Made by a program: the position numbers and the translations under genes. From contig NZ_SMAM01000001.1 of the NCBI RefSeq assembly GCF_004346205.1, positions 62,001 to 126,000 on the forward strand: a stretch of 64,000 nt of DNA, given 5' to 3'. Under the pieces are notes generated by a model. The model had not been told where the DNA came from. It was given only the letters and a program-made list of their open reading frames with translations, and made no database searches. Each line of letters opens with the position of its first letter. The first letter of the stretch is position 1. The DNA is from Bibersteinia trehalosi. Lineage in GTDB: Bacteria > Pseudomonadota > Gammaproteobacteria > Enterobacterales > Pasteurellaceae. Shown here piece after piece: positions 17,576-27,087 of the stretch.

Positions 17576-17597
17576 TTTTGGGATAGAGATCCCAAAA
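17576..17597. repeat. Perfect dyad TTTTGGGAT-N4-ATCCCAAAA
   Basis: A nine-base inverted repeat with a four-base loop, 8 nt downstream of the grpE stop. The same dyad with another loop recurs at 63167-63190. Here it may end grpE, but no good T run follows on the minus strand. Confidence 0.6.
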
Positions 17598-17604
17598 GTA
17601 CGAG

Positions 17605-18180
17605 TTAGCCTGCCACCATTACCATTGCTGGGCGAATAACACGACCTTGCAATGTATAACCTTTTTGGAGTACCACACTAATATGGTTTGCTTCAATCCC
17701 TTCGGCTGGTTGCATTGAAATTGCTTGATGTAAATCTGGATTAAAGGCTTCACCCACTACACCAACAGCCTCTACGCCAAATTGAGCAAGGGTTGAAACT
17801 AATCCTTTGTGGGTTAATTCCACGCCCGATTTTACACTTTCTTCCGCCCCTTCAAGCGCTTGTAAACCACGTTCTAAGTTATCTACTACATTCAATAACT
17901 CTTTTGAGAATTTTTCTAAAGCGAATTTGTGAGCTTTCTCTACATCTTGTTCCGCACGGCGGCGAACGTTTTCAATTTCTGCTCTAGCACGCAATGCAAT
18001 ATCCTGCTCACGAGCATCGGCTTCTGCAATATAGGCTTCTAATTCGGCAATACGAGCATTTGCAGCATCAAGCGGATCGATTTCAACATTTGCATTTTCT
18101 TGTTCAGTTTCTACCGCTTGTTCTACGGTTTCTTCAACGATCTCTTGCTCAACTGGCTCTTTTTCAGTCTGGTTGGTCAT
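17605..18180 (-). CDS. grpE: Nucleotide exchange factor GrpE
   Basis: 191 residues (E. coli 197). An acidic disordered start ([19 protein letters not shown]) is followed by a long coiled coil (about 45-95) and the C-terminal beta wing with [20 protein letters not shown] and [20 protein letters not shown]. It releases ADP from DnaK. It is monocistronic on the minus strand. dnaK and dnaJ are not nearby. A heat-shock type promoter can be seen upstream at 18221-18248. AGGATAAACA precedes the ATG. Confidence 0.96.
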   Translation of the reverse strand: MTNQTEKEPVEQEIVEETVEQAVETEQENANVEIDPLDAANARIAELEAYIAEADAREQDIALRARAEIENVRRRAEQDVEKAHKFALEKFSKELLNVVDNLERGLQALEGAEESVKSGVELTHKGLVSTLAQFGVEAVGVVGEAFNPDLHQAISMQPAEGIEANHISVVLQKGYTLQGRVIRPAMVMVAG

Positions 18181-18220
18181 TGTTTATCCTTATTACGATG
18201 AAATATAAAAACGTTGGCTA

Positions 18221-18248
18221 ATATAGCGGTAAATTACGAGATTTCAAG
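18221..18248 (-). promoter_or_regulatory. Sigma-32-type promoter of grpE
   Basis: On the minus strand CTTGAAA (18248-18242), 12-nt gap, then CCGCTATAT (18229-18221), close to CTTGAAA / CCCCATNT. Its place about 40 nt before the ATG fits a heat-shock promoter for grpE. Confidence 0.6.
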
Positions 18249-18340
18249 CCCTATCTGATTTTATTCCCTAATCTACGCAATTGCTTCTTTTTCTGCTAAA
18301 CTTCACAAGTTTTTTCCAATTTAAATTTAAGGACAGAATT

Positions 18341-20107
18341 ATGATGCGTTCTCATTATTGTGGTGCGTTAAATCGTGCTAATGTTGGTGAGCAAGTTACC
18401 CTAAGTGGTTGGGTTCACCGTGTGCGTAACTTAGGTCGTTTTATTTTTATGCAAATTCGTGACCGAGAAGGGATCGTGCAAGTTTTCTTTGATGAGAAAG
18501 ATGAAGCGTTATTTAAAGCAGCAAGTGCATTGCGTAATGAGGCTTGTGTACAGATTAAAGGCGAGGTGATTGCCCGTGATGAAAGCCAGATCAACCCTGA
18601 TATGGCAACGGGTGAAATTGAAGTGTTAGTGCGTGAGCTAAAAGTATATAACAATGCCGAGGTTTTACCATTAGACTTCAATCAAAATAATACCGAAGAA
18701 CAACGCTTAAAATACCGTTATTTAGATTTACGTCGCCCTGAAATGGCGGAAAAACTCAAAACTCGTGCCAAAATCACCAGCTTTGTCCGTCGCTTTATGG
18801 ACGATCACGGTTTCCTTGATATTGAAACCCCGATGCTGACCAAAGCAACCCCAGAAGGTGCGCGTGATTATCTTGTGCCAAGCCGTGTGCATAAAGGTAA
18901 ATTCTATGCGCTACCACAATCTCCTCAGCTTTTCAAACAGCTTCTGATGATGTCAGGTTTTGACCGTTACTATCAAATCGTAAAATGTTTCCGTGACGAA
19001 GATTTGCGTGCTGATCGTCAGCCAGAGTTTACCCAAATTGATGTGGAAACCAGCTTTATGACTGCCGAAGAAGTGCGTAGCACAATGGAAGAAATGATTC
19101 ACGGTTTATGGTTAGATCGCTTAAACGTGGACTTAGGCAAATTCCCGATGATGACGTGGCAGGAAGCGATGAATCGTTTTGGTTCAGATAAACCTGATTT
19201 ACGCAACCCATTAGAATTGGTGGACGTTGCCGATATTTTCAAAAACGTTGAATTTAAAGTGTTTGCTGAACCTGCAAATAGCCCAGATGGTCGTGTAACA
19301 GTGTTGCGTGTGCCAAATGGGGCAAGCTTAACCCGTAAACAAATTGACGAATATACCCAATTTGTCGGCATTTACGGTGCGAAAGGTTTAGCGTGGGCGA
19401 AAATCAATGATGTCAATGCAGGCTTAGAGGGCGTGCAAAGCCCAGTGGCGAAATTCTTAAATGAAGAGGTGATTAACGCCTTGATTGAACGCACCCAAGC
19501 CCAAACAGGCGACATTCTTTTCTTTGGGGCGGATAAATGGCAAACCGTTACCGATTCAATGGGTGCATTACGTTTAAAAGTGGGGCGTGATTTAGAACTT
19601 ACCGATCTCAGTGCTTGGAAACCGCTTTGGGTAGTAGATTTCCCAATGTTTGAGCGAGATGAAGAAGGCAATCTTTCTGCCATGCACCACCCATTCACCA
19701 GCCCGAAAGATTTTACCCCAGAGCAACTTGCCGCTGATCCAACCAATGCAGTCGCAAATGCTTACGATATGGTGATCAACGGCTATGAAGTGGGCGGTGG
19801 CTCGGTGCGTATTTACGATCCAAAAATGCAACAAACCGTGTTCAACATTTTAGGCATTAACGAAGAAGAGCAACGTGAAAAATTTGGTTTCTTATTAGAT
19901 GCGTTAAAATTCGGTACTCCGCCGCACGCAGGACTTGCTTTTGGTTTAGACCGCTTAACCATGCTCATCACCGGTACAGAAAATATCCGTGATGTCATCG
20001 CTTTCCCGAAAACGACCGCAGCAGCGTGTTTGATGACCGAAGCGCCAAGTTTTGCGAATCCACAAGCGTTAGAAGAGTTAGCGATTAGAACCATTCCACA
20101 GGAATAA
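18341..20107 (+). CDS. aspS: Aspartate-tRNA ligase
   Basis: 588 residues from ATG 18341; the frame extends 20 codons upstream, but the family begins [13 protein letters not shown] and AAGGACA lies eight bases before 18341. It has the N-terminal OB fold ([17 protein letters not shown]), class II motif 2 ([18 protein letters not shown]) and motif 3 (GLAFGLDRL), plus the bacterial GAD insertion domain between them. It charges tRNA-Asp, in the cytoplasm. Transcribed divergently from grpE. A hairpin GGGGCGA / TCGCCCC at 20120-20138 followed by a T-rich stretch ends it. Confidence 0.97.
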   Translation: MMRSHYCGALNRANVGEQVTLSGWVHRVRNLGRFIFMQIRDREGIVQVFFDEKDEALFKAASALRNEACVQIKGEVIARDESQINPDMATGEIEVLVRELKVYNNAEVLPLDFNQNNTEEQRLKYRYLDLRRPEMAEKLKTRAKITSFVRRFMDDHGFLDIETPMLTKATPEGARDYLVPSRVHKGKFYALPQSPQLFKQLLMMSGFDRYYQIVKCFRDEDLRADRQPEFTQIDVETSFMTAEEVRSTMEEMIHGLWLDRLNVDLGKFPMMTWQEAMNRFGSDKPDLRNPLELVDVADIFKNVEFKVFAEPANSPDGRVTVLRVPNGASLTRKQIDEYTQFVGIYGAKGLAWAKINDVNAGLEGVQSPVAKFLNEEVINALIERTQAQTGDILFFGADKWQTVTDSMGALRLKVGRDLELTDLSAWKPLWVVDFPMFERDEEGNLSAMHHPFTSPKDFTPEQLAADPTNAVANAYDMVINGYEVGGGSVRIYDPKMQQTVFNILGINEEEQREKFGFLLDALKFGTPPHAGLAFGLDRLTMLITGTENIRDVIAFPKTTAAACLMTEAPSFANPQALEELAIRTIPQE

Positions 20108-20119
20108 TCCATATCAACG

Positions 20120-20198
20120 AGGGGCGAAATATCGCCCCTTTCATTTCTTTTGCAAGCGGTTTAAATTTGCACTTTTTTTGCAAAAGTTTACCGCTTGT
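20120..20198 (+). terminator. aspS terminator hairpin followed by an inverted uptake-sequence pair
   Basis: Stem AGGGGCGA / TCGCCCCT (20120-20139) then TTCATTTCTTTT. Directly after it, GCAAGCGGT (20152-20160) and ACCGCTTGT (20190-20198) face each other with AAATTTGCA-like inner arms. Confidence 0.75.
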
Positions 20199-20218
20199 TA
20201 TTTTGTTTTGTGTGTTTA

Positions 20219-21136
20219 ATGATGAATTACCAAACGATAATTTCAACTATTTATCAACGTATTCGCGCTGAAGAAAATGGTGGGGAATTAGCAATGTATA
20301 TTCCAGAGCTTGCTAATATTAGCCCCGATAAATTTGGTGTTGCCTATTTTGATTTAAAAGATAGCACTATTGGTGTGGGCGATTATCAAGAAAAATTTTC
20401 CATTCAGAGTATCGTAAAAGTACTGTCGCTGGTGTTTGCTTACAAACATCTAGGTGATAGCATTTGGAAGCGAGTGAATGTAGAACCATCAGGTACCTCT
20501 TTCAATTCCCTTTTGCAGTTAGAAACAGATTGTGGCATTCCACGTAATCCATTTATCAATGCTGGTGCAATAGTGATTTGCGATATTTTGCTTTCGCTAT
20601 TTGAAAATCCTAAACAAGCCTTTTTAGATTTTGTGCGAGATGTGGCGAACAATCCGAACATTCACTATTGTGAAAAAGTAGCAGAATCAGAAAAAGCAGT
20701 TGGCTATCGTAATTTTGCTTTATGTTATTACATTAAATCTTTTGGCAATATTCAAAATGATCCGAATGAGGTGTTGGATTTTTATTTCCATATCTGCTCA
20801 ATTGAAATGAGCTGTGAAGAAATTGCTTATGCATTTAGTTTTTTAGCGAATGATGGCGTGAAATTGCACGATAACCAGCAGGTGTTAAATAAAAGCCAAA
20901 CAAAACGTACCAATGCATTAATGCAAACTTGCGGGTTTTATGATGAATCGGGTGAATTTGCTTTTCGTGTGGGCTTACCGGGTAAAAGCGGTGTCGGTGG
21001 TGGTATTGTGGCGATTATGCCAAATCATCATTGTATTACGGTGTGGAGCCCGAAATTAAATGAGAAAGGAAATTCCTATCGTGGAATGAAGTTTTTAGAA
21101 GAATTTACTACACAAACGAAAATCTCGGTGTTTTAA
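20219..21136 (+). CDS. glsA: Glutaminase A
   Basis: 305 residues, beta-lactamase-like glutaminase fold. The serine-lysine pair S64-x-x-K67 lies in FSIQSIVKVLSL. EPSGTSFNSL, GIPRNPFINAGA and GLPAKSGVGGGI-like GLPGKSGVGGGIVAI near residue 270 are family marks. It hydrolyses glutamine to glutamate and ammonia. ATG 20219 is preferred over an in-frame upstream start because E. coli GlsB (308) starts here; no good Shine-Dalgarno sequence is seen. It is single, after the aspS terminator. Confidence 0.93.
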   Translation: MMNYQTIISTIYQRIRAEENGGELAMYIPELANISPDKFGVAYFDLKDSTIGVGDYQEKFSIQSIVKVLSLVFAYKHLGDSIWKRVNVEPSGTSFNSLLQLETDCGIPRNPFINAGAIVICDILLSLFENPKQAFLDFVRDVANNPNIHYCEKVAESEKAVGYRNFALCYYIKSFGNIQNDPNEVLDFYFHICSIEMSCEEIAYAFSFLANDGVKLHDNQQVLNKSQTKRTNALMQTCGFYDESGEFAFRVGLPGKSGVGGGIVAIMPNHHCITVWSPKLNEKGNSYRGMKFLEEFTTQTKISVF

Positions 21137-21140
21137 GGTA

Positions 21141-21168
21141 AAAAATACCCCCGATTTTTCGGGGGTAA
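21141..21168 (-). terminator. Intrinsic terminator of raiA
   Basis: TACCCCCGA / TCGGGGGTA with a T-rich loop; on the minus strand it runs into TTTTTTA. It also faces the end of glsA. Confidence 0.8.
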
Positions 21169-21186
21169 AGTGAGTTTTAATAAGAT

Positions 21187-21474
21187 TTAACGATGTTCTT
21201 TTTTCTCTTTTAATTTTACTAATTGTCCCTCTAATTTCACTTCAACTTCATTGATAGCTTGATAAAGATCTTCATGTTTCGCCTTGGCGAATAAATCACC
21301 GATTGGCGTGCCGATAGAGGCTTCAACTTCGTATTCATTCGGCAATTTGTGAATCATAAAGTGCGGATTGATTAATTGAGTATGCCATTTATTCAATTTC
21401 GCCAAGCGGTCTTCGATATGGCTGCGGATTGCAGGAGTTACATCCATTTGTTTGCTGGAAATGTTGATTGTCAT
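21187..21474 (-). CDS. raiA: Ribosome hibernation/inhibition factor, RaiA (YfiA) type, short
   Basis: 95 residues of the HPF/RaiA fold. MTINISSKQMDVTPAIRSH, LNKWHTQLINPH and KHEDLYQAINEVEVKLEGQL resemble E. coli RaiA more than HPF. RaiA normally has a C-terminal tail of about 20 residues (113 in total) that blocks the mRNA path; here the protein stops right after LKEKKEHR, so the length is that of HPF. It binds the 30S A/P site in stationary phase. A good promoter and a possible CRP site lie upstream. Confidence 0.85.
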   Translation of the reverse strand: MTINISSKQMDVTPAIRSHIEDRLAKLNKWHTQLINPHFMIHKLPNEYEVEASIGTPIGDLFAKAKHEDLYQAINEVEVKLEGQLVKLKEKKEHR

Positions 21475-21512
21475 AGCATTGTCCTCTTTTGTTGTTGAAT
21501 TGGGATGGCTTT

Positions 21513-21584
21513 AAGGTATGCCTTTCATTTGTAGATTTCAACCCCGAAAGTCACAATAAACTGAAAAATTTGATCTACTTAACA
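21513..21584 (-). promoter_or_regulatory. raiA promoter with possible CRP site
   Basis: On the minus strand: TTGAAA (21541-21536), 17-bp gap, TACCTT (21518-21513). Upstream, TGTTA-N6-TCAAA (21584-21569) matches the CRP consensus at 8 of 10 core bases, centred about 70 bp before the predicted start, a class I position. Confidence 0.45.
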
Positions 21585-21650
21585 CTTTTTCCGTTTAATT
21601 GATTATAATCTCGGCTTATTTTTCTAACGTATTTCTCACAAGGAAGAATA

Positions 21651-22592
21651 ATGGCAGCAGAGAAATCACTTCCGCCGTTTCAGATGACATTTTTGCACCC
21701 GAAATTTTGGGGACTATGGCTCGGCTTAGGGCTATTTCGGTTAATGTTATGTTTACCATATCCGGTGTTAGTCAAAATTGGATTAGGGTTGGGCAAGCTG
21801 TTTGGCTCGCTTGGTTTTGGCAAAAAACGGATTCGTATTGCGAAAAAAAATCTTGAATTATGTTTTCCTGAATACAGTGAAGCCCAAATTCAACAAATTT
21901 TAGCGAAAAACATACAATCAGTTGGCATGGCGATTATCGAAACAGGTATGGCATGGTTTTGGTCGGATAAACGCATTCTTAAATGGTCGAAAATTGAAGG
22001 CTTAGAACACCTTAAAAATCCACCACAAGGCACAGGGATTATTTTTGTTGGTGTGCATTTTCTTACCTTAGAATTGGGGGCGAGAATTGTCGGTCTTCAT
22101 CATCAAGGTATTGGCGTTTACCGCCCGAATGATAATCCATTGCTTGATTGGATTCAGTTCCGTGGGCGAGTGCGTTCAAACAAAGCGATGTTAGACCGTA
22201 AAGATCTACGTGGAATGATTAAGGTGCTACGAGCCGGCGAAACGATTTGGTACGCACCCGATCACGATTATGGGCGTAAAAATAGTGTTTATGTGCCATT
22301 TTTTGCTTTCCCTACCGCTTGCACTACCGCTGGAACAAGAATGCTTTTGCGTTCCGCCCCAAATAGTATCGTTGTACCCTTTACCCCAATGCGAAACGAA
22401 GATTTTTCAGGCTATACGGTAAAAATCGGCCCAATGGTGGATTTTAGTGATTGTGATGATGAGATCAGCACAGCAACCAAAATGAACAAAGTAGTTGAGC
22501 AAGAAATTATGCAAGCTCAAAGTCAGTATATGTGGTTGCATCGCCGCTTTAAGCACTTGCCTGATGGGACAGATGGTAAACTTTATTCCTAA
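21651..22592 (+). CDS. lpxL: Lipid A lauroyl acyltransferase LpxL (HtrB)
   Basis: 313 residues. One N-terminal membrane helix (WGLWLGLGLFRLMLCLPYPVL) anchors the protein in the inner membrane. The acyltransferase motif HFLTLE (HX4E) follows, then GVYRPNDNPLLDWIQ, RSNKAMLDRKDLRGMIKVL and YAPDHDYG, which follow E. coli LpxL closely. It adds a secondary acyl chain to Kdo2-lipid IVA. ATG 21651 follows AAGGAAGAATA. A palindromic repeat separates it from rdgB. LpxM is a paralogue, but identity with LpxL is visibly higher. Confidence 0.92.
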   Translation: MAAEKSLPPFQMTFLHPKFWGLWLGLGLFRLMLCLPYPVLVKIGLGLGKLFGSLGFGKKRIRIAKKNLELCFPEYSEAQIQQILAKNIQSVGMAIIETGMAWFWSDKRILKWSKIEGLEHLKNPPQGTGIIFVGVHFLTLELGARIVGLHHQGIGVYRPNDNPLLDWIQFRGRVRSNKAMLDRKDLRGMIKVLRAGETIWYAPDHDYGRKNSVYVPFFAFPTACTTAGTRMLLRSAPNSIVVPFTPMRNEDFSGYTVKIGPMVDFSDCDDEISTATKMNKVVEQEIMQAQSQYMWLHRRFKHLPDGTDGKLYS

Positions 22593-22593
22593 A

Positions 22594-22645
22594 ATGTAGG
22601 GGCGTACTGCGTACGCTCACGGGCGTGAGCATCACGCCCCTACAT
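22594..22645. repeat. GGGGCG palindromic repeat, copy 1 (lpxL-rdgB)
   Basis: Outer arms ATGTAGGGGCGT and ACGCCCCTACAT are exact inverted copies. Inside are further small hairpins (GCTCAC/GTGAGC). It fills the gap between lpxL and rdgB. Same family as the repeats at 25526, 38785, 47413 and 48464. Confidence 0.85.
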
Positions 22646-22679
22646 ATTCATAAGGTTACAATAACGAAGAGAAATTAAG

Positions 22680-23276
22680 ATGACAAAACAAAAAATCGTA
22701 CTCGCCACTGGCAACAAAGGCAAAGTAAAAGAGATGGCAGACGTGCTTGCTGATTTCGGATTTGAAGTGGTGGCACAAAGTGAGTTTGGCATTGAAAGTC
22801 CTGAAGAAACAGGCTTAACTTTTGTGGAAAATGCACTGATTAAAGCACGTTATGCGGCTCAAATGACAGGATTACCGGCAATTGCTGATGACTCAGGTTT
22901 AGCAGTTGATGCATTAGGTGGTGAACCGGGGTTATATTCCGCACGCTATGCGGGAGTTGATGGTGATGATGCGGCAAATCGTCAGAAATTATTAACTGAA
23001 ATGGCAAATGTTGCTGATGAAAATCGTACGGCTAAATTTGTCAGCTGTATCGTGATGTTACAACACGCCACCGATCCAACGCCAAAAATCGCTATTGGCG
23101 AATGTTTTGGCACAATTTTAAATGAAGAACGTGGCGAGAATGGCTTTGGCTACGATAGCTTATTTTTCTATCCGCCCAAAAATTGCAGTTTTGCTGAATT
23201 AGAAACGGTTGAGAAGAAAAAGATTTCACATCGCGCTATCGCATTACAATCCCTAAAACAACAGTTACAAAAATAA
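22680..23276 (+). CDS. rdgB: dITP/XTP pyrophosphatase RdgB
   Basis: 198 residues (E. coli 197). [15 protein letters not shown] at the start, [27 protein letters not shown] and [11 protein letters not shown] near the end are the Ham1/RdgB signatures. It removes deaminated purine nucleotides (dITP, XTP) from the pool. It begins a run of small genes (rdgB, ybjQ, ycgN, ydfG) that are closely spaced (10 nt or overlapping) and end at the terminator at 24836. Confidence 0.96.
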   Translation: MTKQKIVLATGNKGKVKEMADVLADFGFEVVAQSEFGIESPEETGLTFVENALIKARYAAQMTGLPAIADDSGLAVDALGGEPGLYSARYAGVDGDDAANRQKLLTEMANVADENRTAKFVSCIVMLQHATDPTPKIAIGECFGTILNEERGENGFGYDSLFFYPPKNCSFAELETVEKKKISHRAIALQSLKQQLQK

Positions 23277-23286
23277 GGAGAGCTAA

Positions 23287-23604
23287 ATGATTATTACCAC
23301 AACACCGGCTATTGAGGGAAAACAAATTAGCGAATACAAAGGGCTTGTTTTTGGCGAAGTCGTGGTAGGGGCAAATATTATTCGTGATTTTTTTGCAGGC
23401 ATTACCGACATTATTGGTGGACGTTCAGGGGCATATGAAAGCAAACTCAATGCCGCTCGCAAAGAAGCGTTGAAAGAGCTGGAATTTGAAGCTCGCAAGG
23501 CTGGAGCAAATGCTGTGGTTGGCGTTTCGTTTGATTATCAAACCTTAGGGACAAAAGATATGTTTGTGGTGGCAGCAACAGGCACAGCAGTTGTGGTGCA
23601 ATAA
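23287..23604 (+). CDS. ybjQ: YbjQ family protein (UPF0145)
   Basis: 105 residues (E. coli YbjQ 107). [46 protein letters not shown] and [14 protein letters not shown] show the family pattern. The fold forms oligomeric rings in known structures; the cellular role is unclear. AAGGAGAGC is close to the start. The stop TAA overlaps the next ATG (TAATG), suggesting coupled translation. Confidence 0.9.
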   Translation: MIITTTPAIEGKQISEYKGLVFGEVVVGANIIRDFFAGITDIIGGRSGAYESKLNAARKEALKELEFEARKAGANAVVGVSFDYQTLGTKDMFVVAATGTAVVVQ

Positions 23605-24068
23605 TGTTGCAAAAAAATTCACAAAATCTACCGCTTGAGCCCAATTTCTGGCAGAAAAAATCGTTGCTTGAAATGAATGAAACGGAATGGGAAGCCTTGT
23701 GTGATGGCTGCGGAAAATGTTGCTATCGCAAATATATTCAAGGTCGAGGCAAACGAGAGCGGTTGTATTACACTCGGGTGGCTTGCAATCTTTTAGATGT
23801 GGAAACAGGCAAATGCACTAATTATCCTAATCGCTTCAAAATTGAACGTGATTGTACGAAATTAACCAAAAAGAATTTGCCTGATTTCGGCTGGTTGCCA
23901 CAAACCTGTGCTTATCGCTTACTCTATGAAGGCAAACCCTTACCTGATTGGCATCCACTGATCTCAAAAGACGCTCATTCAGTAAAAACAGCAGGTATGC
24001 TCATTCCGAATGGCATTCACGAAAAAGATGTGATCGATTGGTTTGAGTTTGTGATTGATGAAATATAG
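23604..24068 (+). CDS. ycgN: YcgN family protein (UPF0260), cysteine cluster
   Basis: 154 residues. LCDGCGKCCYRKY at about 33-45 is the CxxCxxCC cluster of the YkgJ/YcgN family, with further cysteines in RVACNLLD, GKCTNYPNR and RDCTKLTKKN, WLPQTCAYRLL. Eight or more cysteines suggest a metal or iron-sulfur site. No enzyme role is known. The first dozen residues (QKNSQNLPLEPNFWQKKS) are a little longer than in E. coli YcgN; an uptake sequence core (ACCGCTTG) lies within them. Confidence 0.88.
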   Translation: MLQKNSQNLPLEPNFWQKKSLLEMNETEWEALCDGCGKCCYRKYIQGRGKRERLYYTRVACNLLDVETGKCTNYPNRFKIERDCTKLTKKNLPDFGWLPQTCAYRLLYEGKPLPDWHPLISKDAHSVKTAGMLIPNGIHEKDVIDWFEFVIDEI

Positions 24069-24077
24069 GAGAAAAGT

Positions 24078-24830
24078 ATGAAAACCGCATTAGTAACAGG
24101 GGCAACTGCTGGTTTTGGCTTGGCAATTTGTAAAACCTTAATCCAAGCTGGTTATAAAGTAATTGGTACAGGCAGAAGAGCGGAGCGCTTAGCCAAATTG
24201 CAGGCTGAATTTGGTGAGCAATTCTTGCCATTGGCGTTTGATGTGTCGAATGTTGAACAAACAGAAAAAGCGTTAAATAATCGTCCAGTAGGTTGGCAGC
24301 AAATTGATTTGCTTGTTAATAATGCAGGATTGGCGCTGGGCCTAGAACCTGCACATAAAACCAATCTTGCTGATTGGTATCAGATGATCGATACCAATAT
24401 CAAAGGGTTAGTTACTGTTACGCGTTTAGTTCTACCTGAAATGGTTGCTGCCAACAGCGGGCATATTATCAATTTAGGCTCTATCGCAGGGAATTATGCT
24501 TACCCTGGTGGTAATGTTTATGGTGGTACTAAAGCCTTTGTAAAACAGTTTAGCCTGAATTTGCGTGCAGATTTGGCAGGGACAAAAGTGCGAGTAACGA
24601 ATGTTGAACCGGGGTTATGTGGCGGTACAGAATTTTCAAATGTACGTTTTAAAGGCGATGACGAAAAAGCCGCTAAAGTTTATGAAAACGTGCAATCGGT
24701 ACAGCCGCAGGATATTGCCGATATTGTATTGTGGCTTAACCAACAACCGTCACACGTCAATATCAATCGGATTGAAGTGATGCCAGTAGCTCAAACTTTC
24801 TCACCACTTGCGGTTGCCAAAGGCGTGTAG
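24078..24830 (+). CDS. ydfG: NADP-dependent 3-hydroxy acid dehydrogenase YdfG
   Basis: 250 residues, short-chain dehydrogenase/reductase. The TGATAGFG dinucleotide site is at 8-15, NNAGLALG at the NNAG motif, catalytic Ser (LGSIAGNY), and Tyr-x3-Lys in VYGGTKAF. GGTEFSNVRFKGDD is specific to YdfG, which oxidises L-allo-threonine and related 3-hydroxy acids and reduces malonic semialdehyde. It is the last gene of the rdgB group and is followed by a strong terminator. Confidence 0.92.
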   Translation: MKTALVTGATAGFGLAICKTLIQAGYKVIGTGRRAERLAKLQAEFGEQFLPLAFDVSNVEQTEKALNNRPVGWQQIDLLVNNAGLALGLEPAHKTNLADWYQMIDTNIKGLVTVTRLVLPEMVAANSGHIINLGSIAGNYAYPGGNVYGGTKAFVKQFSLNLRADLAGTKVRVTNVEPGLCGGTEFSNVRFKGDDEKAAKVYENVQSVQPQDIADIVLWLNQQPSHVNINRIEVMPVAQTFSPLAVAKGV

Positions 24831-24835
24831 TATTA

Positions 24836-24863
24836 AAAATGCCTATCATTTGATAGGCATTTT
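24836..24863. terminator. Bidirectional terminator between ydfG and leuD
   Basis: AAAATGCCTATCA / TGATAGGCATTTT with a two-base loop, then GCATTTTT on the plus strand and a matching T-rich flank on the minus strand. Separates convergent genes. Confidence 0.88.
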
Positions 24864-24892
24864 GCATTTTTCTGTTTTATTTTGACCGCTTG

Positions 24893-25498
24893 TTAGCGTA
24901 AGAATGCAGGGATTCTACTTTCATAATCAGCAATCTTGGCTTCATGTTGAAGCGTTAAGCCGATATTATCCAAACCATTTAATAAACAGTGGCGGCGGAA
25001 TTCATCAATCTCAAATGAGTAGGATTTACCATTGGCTTCTACCGTTTGTTTTTCTAAATCAACCGTAATTTTTGCTCCTTCATTTGCACTAACATATTTG
25101 AAAAGTTCATCCACTTCTTCTTCAGTTAAACGTACAGGAAGCATTTGATTATTTAGGGCATTGCCGTAGAAAATATCGGCAAAACTTGGGGCAATAATGA
25201 CACGAATACCATAATCGTCTAATGCCCAAGGTGCATGTTCACGGGAAGAGCCACAGCCAAAATTCTCACGAGCCAATAAAATACTTGCACCTTGATAACG
25301 TGGAAAGTTGAGCACAAATGAGGGATCAGGCTGTGTGCCTTCATCATCTAAAAAACGCCAGTCGTGGAATAGATGAGCCCCAAAACCAACTCGAGTCACT
25401 TTTTGTAAGAATTGTTTTGGAATAATTGCATCAGTATCTACATGCGATACATCAAGTGGTACGGCTAAGCCAGTGTGTTGTTTAAATTCTCTTGCCAT
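24893..25498 (-). CDS. leuD: 3-isopropylmalate dehydratase small subunit
   Basis: 201 residues from ATG 25498, exactly the E. coli LeuD length; a 20-codon upstream extension is spurious. [24 protein letters not shown], the aconitase swivel motif [15 protein letters not shown] and the C-terminal [20 protein letters not shown] are all present. With LeuC it isomerises 2- to 3-isopropylmalate. leuC lies 94 nt upstream. AAGGAAAAA precedes the ATG. leuA and leuB are not in the window. Confidence 0.96.
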   Translation of the reverse strand: MAREFKQHTGLAVPLDVSHVDTDAIIPKQFLQKVTRVGFGAHLFHDWRFLDDEGTQPDPSFVLNFPRYQGASILLARENFGCGSSREHAPWALDDYGIRVIIAPSFADIFYGNALNNQMLPVRLTEEEVDELFKYVSANEGAKITVDLEKQTVEANGKSYSFEIDEFRRHCLLNGLDNIGLTLQHEAKIADYESRIPAFLR

Positions 25499-25525
25499 GT
25501 TATTTTTCCTTAATTTGGTACGGAT

Positions 25526-25579
25526 TGTTCGGGGCGTATTACATACGCCCACGAACACAACGATTGCGTCCCTACATGT
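25526..25579. repeat. GGGGCG palindromic repeat, copy 2 (leuC-leuD)
   Basis: GGGCGTAT-TAC-ATACGCCC forms the left hairpin and GCGTCCCTACAT closes the right. It sits between the leuC stop and leuD ribosome site, so it is co-transcribed within the operon. Confidence 0.75.
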
Positions 25580-25592
25580 GGGAACGTAGCAT

Positions 25593-26999
25593 TTAGTGTA
25601 ATTCTACATCTCGAATATCAACGAATTTGCCGAATACTGCCGCTGCTGCCGCCATCGCTGGGCTGACTAAGTGAGTGCGACCACCACGACCTTGGCGACC
25701 TTCAAAGTTACGGTTAGAGGTTGATGCACAACGTTCTCCAGGTTGGAGGCGGTCATTATTCATTGCCAAACACATTGAACATCCAGGCTGGCGCCACTCA
25801 AAGCCTGCTTCAATAAAGATTTTATCTAAGCCTTCTTTTTCAGCTTGTTCACGTACAAGTCCTGACCCTGGAACGACAAGCGCTTGAACATTTGCTGCAA
25901 CTTTACGCCCTTTGGCCACTGCCGCAGCAGCTCGTAAGTCTTCGATACGAGAGTTGGTACAAGAGCCGATGAAGACTTTATCTACAGAAACATCAGTTAA
26001 TTTAATACCCTGTTCTAATCCCATGTAAGCTAGCGCTTTTTCTGCTGCTTGGCGAGTGATTGGATCACTCATTTCTGCTGGGTTTGGAATGTTTTCATTG
26101 ACACCGATCACTTGCCCTGGATTGGTTCCCCAAGTCACTTGAGGCTCAATTTCTGCCGCTTCTAAGGTTACTACTGTATCAAATTCCGCACCTTCATCGG
26201 TGTGAAGGGTTTTCCAATAGGCAACCGCATCGTCCCAATCTTTGCCTTTAGGGGCACTTGGCTTGTCTTTTAAGTAAGCAAAAGTGGTTTCATCAGGTGC
26301 AATTAAACCAGATTTCGCCCCTAATTCAATTGCCATATTACACACGGTCATACGACCTTCCATAGAAAGATCACGAATCGCTTCACCACAGAATTCAACA
26401 ACGTGTCCCGTACCACCAGCCATTGTCGTTTTACCGATAATGGCTAACACAATGTCTTTTGCGGTGATACCTTCACGTACTTTACCGCGCACTTCAATTT
26501 TCATTTTTTTCGCACGGGCTTGTTTTACAGTTTGAGTGGCAAGCACGTGTTCAACTTCTGATGTACCGATACCAAATGCCAATGCACCAAAAGCCCCGTG
26601 CGTTGCGGTGTGAGAGTCGCCACAAACAATGGTCATACCCGGTAACGTTAAGCCTTGCTCTGGCCCCATTACATGTACGATACCTTGATTGATATTATTA
26701 ATATCGAACAGTTTTACCCCGAATTGGTCGGTATTTTTGGCAAGTTCCACCATCTGAATACGCCCCATTTCACCCGAACCGCCAATATCACGGCTATCTG
26801 TAGGCACGTTATGATCCATCGTTGCAACGGTTTTGCTTGGTTGGCGTACTTCACGATTCATTGCACGTAAGCCATCAAAAGCCTGTGGAGAAGTCACTTC
26901 GTGCACCAAATGGCGGTTAATATAAAGCAATGGTGTTTCACCCGCAGCCTCATGGACAATATGGGCATCAAACAATTTTTCGTATAAGGTCTTTTTCAT
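25593..26999 (-). CDS. leuC: 3-isopropylmalate dehydratase large subunit
   Basis: 468 residues from ATG 26999 (an in-frame GTG lies two codons upstream). The aconitase fold has [28 protein letters not shown] split over the usual motif, [15 protein letters not shown] and [13 protein letters not shown], providing the three cysteines for a 4Fe-4S cluster. It forms the leucine-pathway isomerase with LeuD. The 5' leader begins near 27081 and carries an inverted uptake-sequence hairpin. The gene is not preceded by leuA or leuB, unlike the enteric leuABCD order. Confidence 0.97.
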   Translation of the reverse strand: MKKTLYEKLFDAHIVHEAAGETPLLYINRHLVHEVTSPQAFDGLRAMNREVRQPSKTVATMDHNVPTDSRDIGGSGEMGRIQMVELAKNTDQFGVKLFDINNINQGIVHVMGPEQGLTLPGMTIVCGDSHTATHGAFGALAFGIGTSEVEHVLATQTVKQARAKKMKIEVRGKVREGITAKDIVLAIIGKTTMAGGTGHVVEFCGEAIRDLSMEGRMTVCNMAIELGAKSGLIAPDETTFAYLKDKPSAPKGKDWDDAVAYWKTLHTDEGAEFDTVVTLEAAEIEPQVTWGTNPGQVIGVNENIPNPAEMSDPITRQAAEKALAYMGLEQGIKLTDVSVDKVFIGSCTNSRIEDLRAAAAVAKGRKVAANVQALVVPGSGLVREQAEKEGLDKIFIEAGFEWRQPGCSMCLAMNNDRLQPGERCASTSNRNFEGRQGRGGRTHLVSPAMAAAAAVFGKFVDIRDVELH

Positions 27000-27030
27000 A
27001 GTCACGCTTCCAACTCTAATCTAAAAATGG

Positions 27031-27075
27031 CAAGCGGTGAAAATTTGCAAATTTTTTGCAAAATTCAACCGCTTG
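27031..27075. repeat. Inverted uptake-sequence pair in the leuC leader
   Basis: CAAGCGGT (27031-27038) and ACCGCTTG (27068-27075) with AAATTTGCA and TGCAAAATT inner arms. It lies between the leuC promoter and start codon, so the mRNA leader can fold into a long hairpin. No good T run follows on the minus strand. Confidence 0.75.
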
Positions 27076-27087
27076 TGAATGGTTTGG

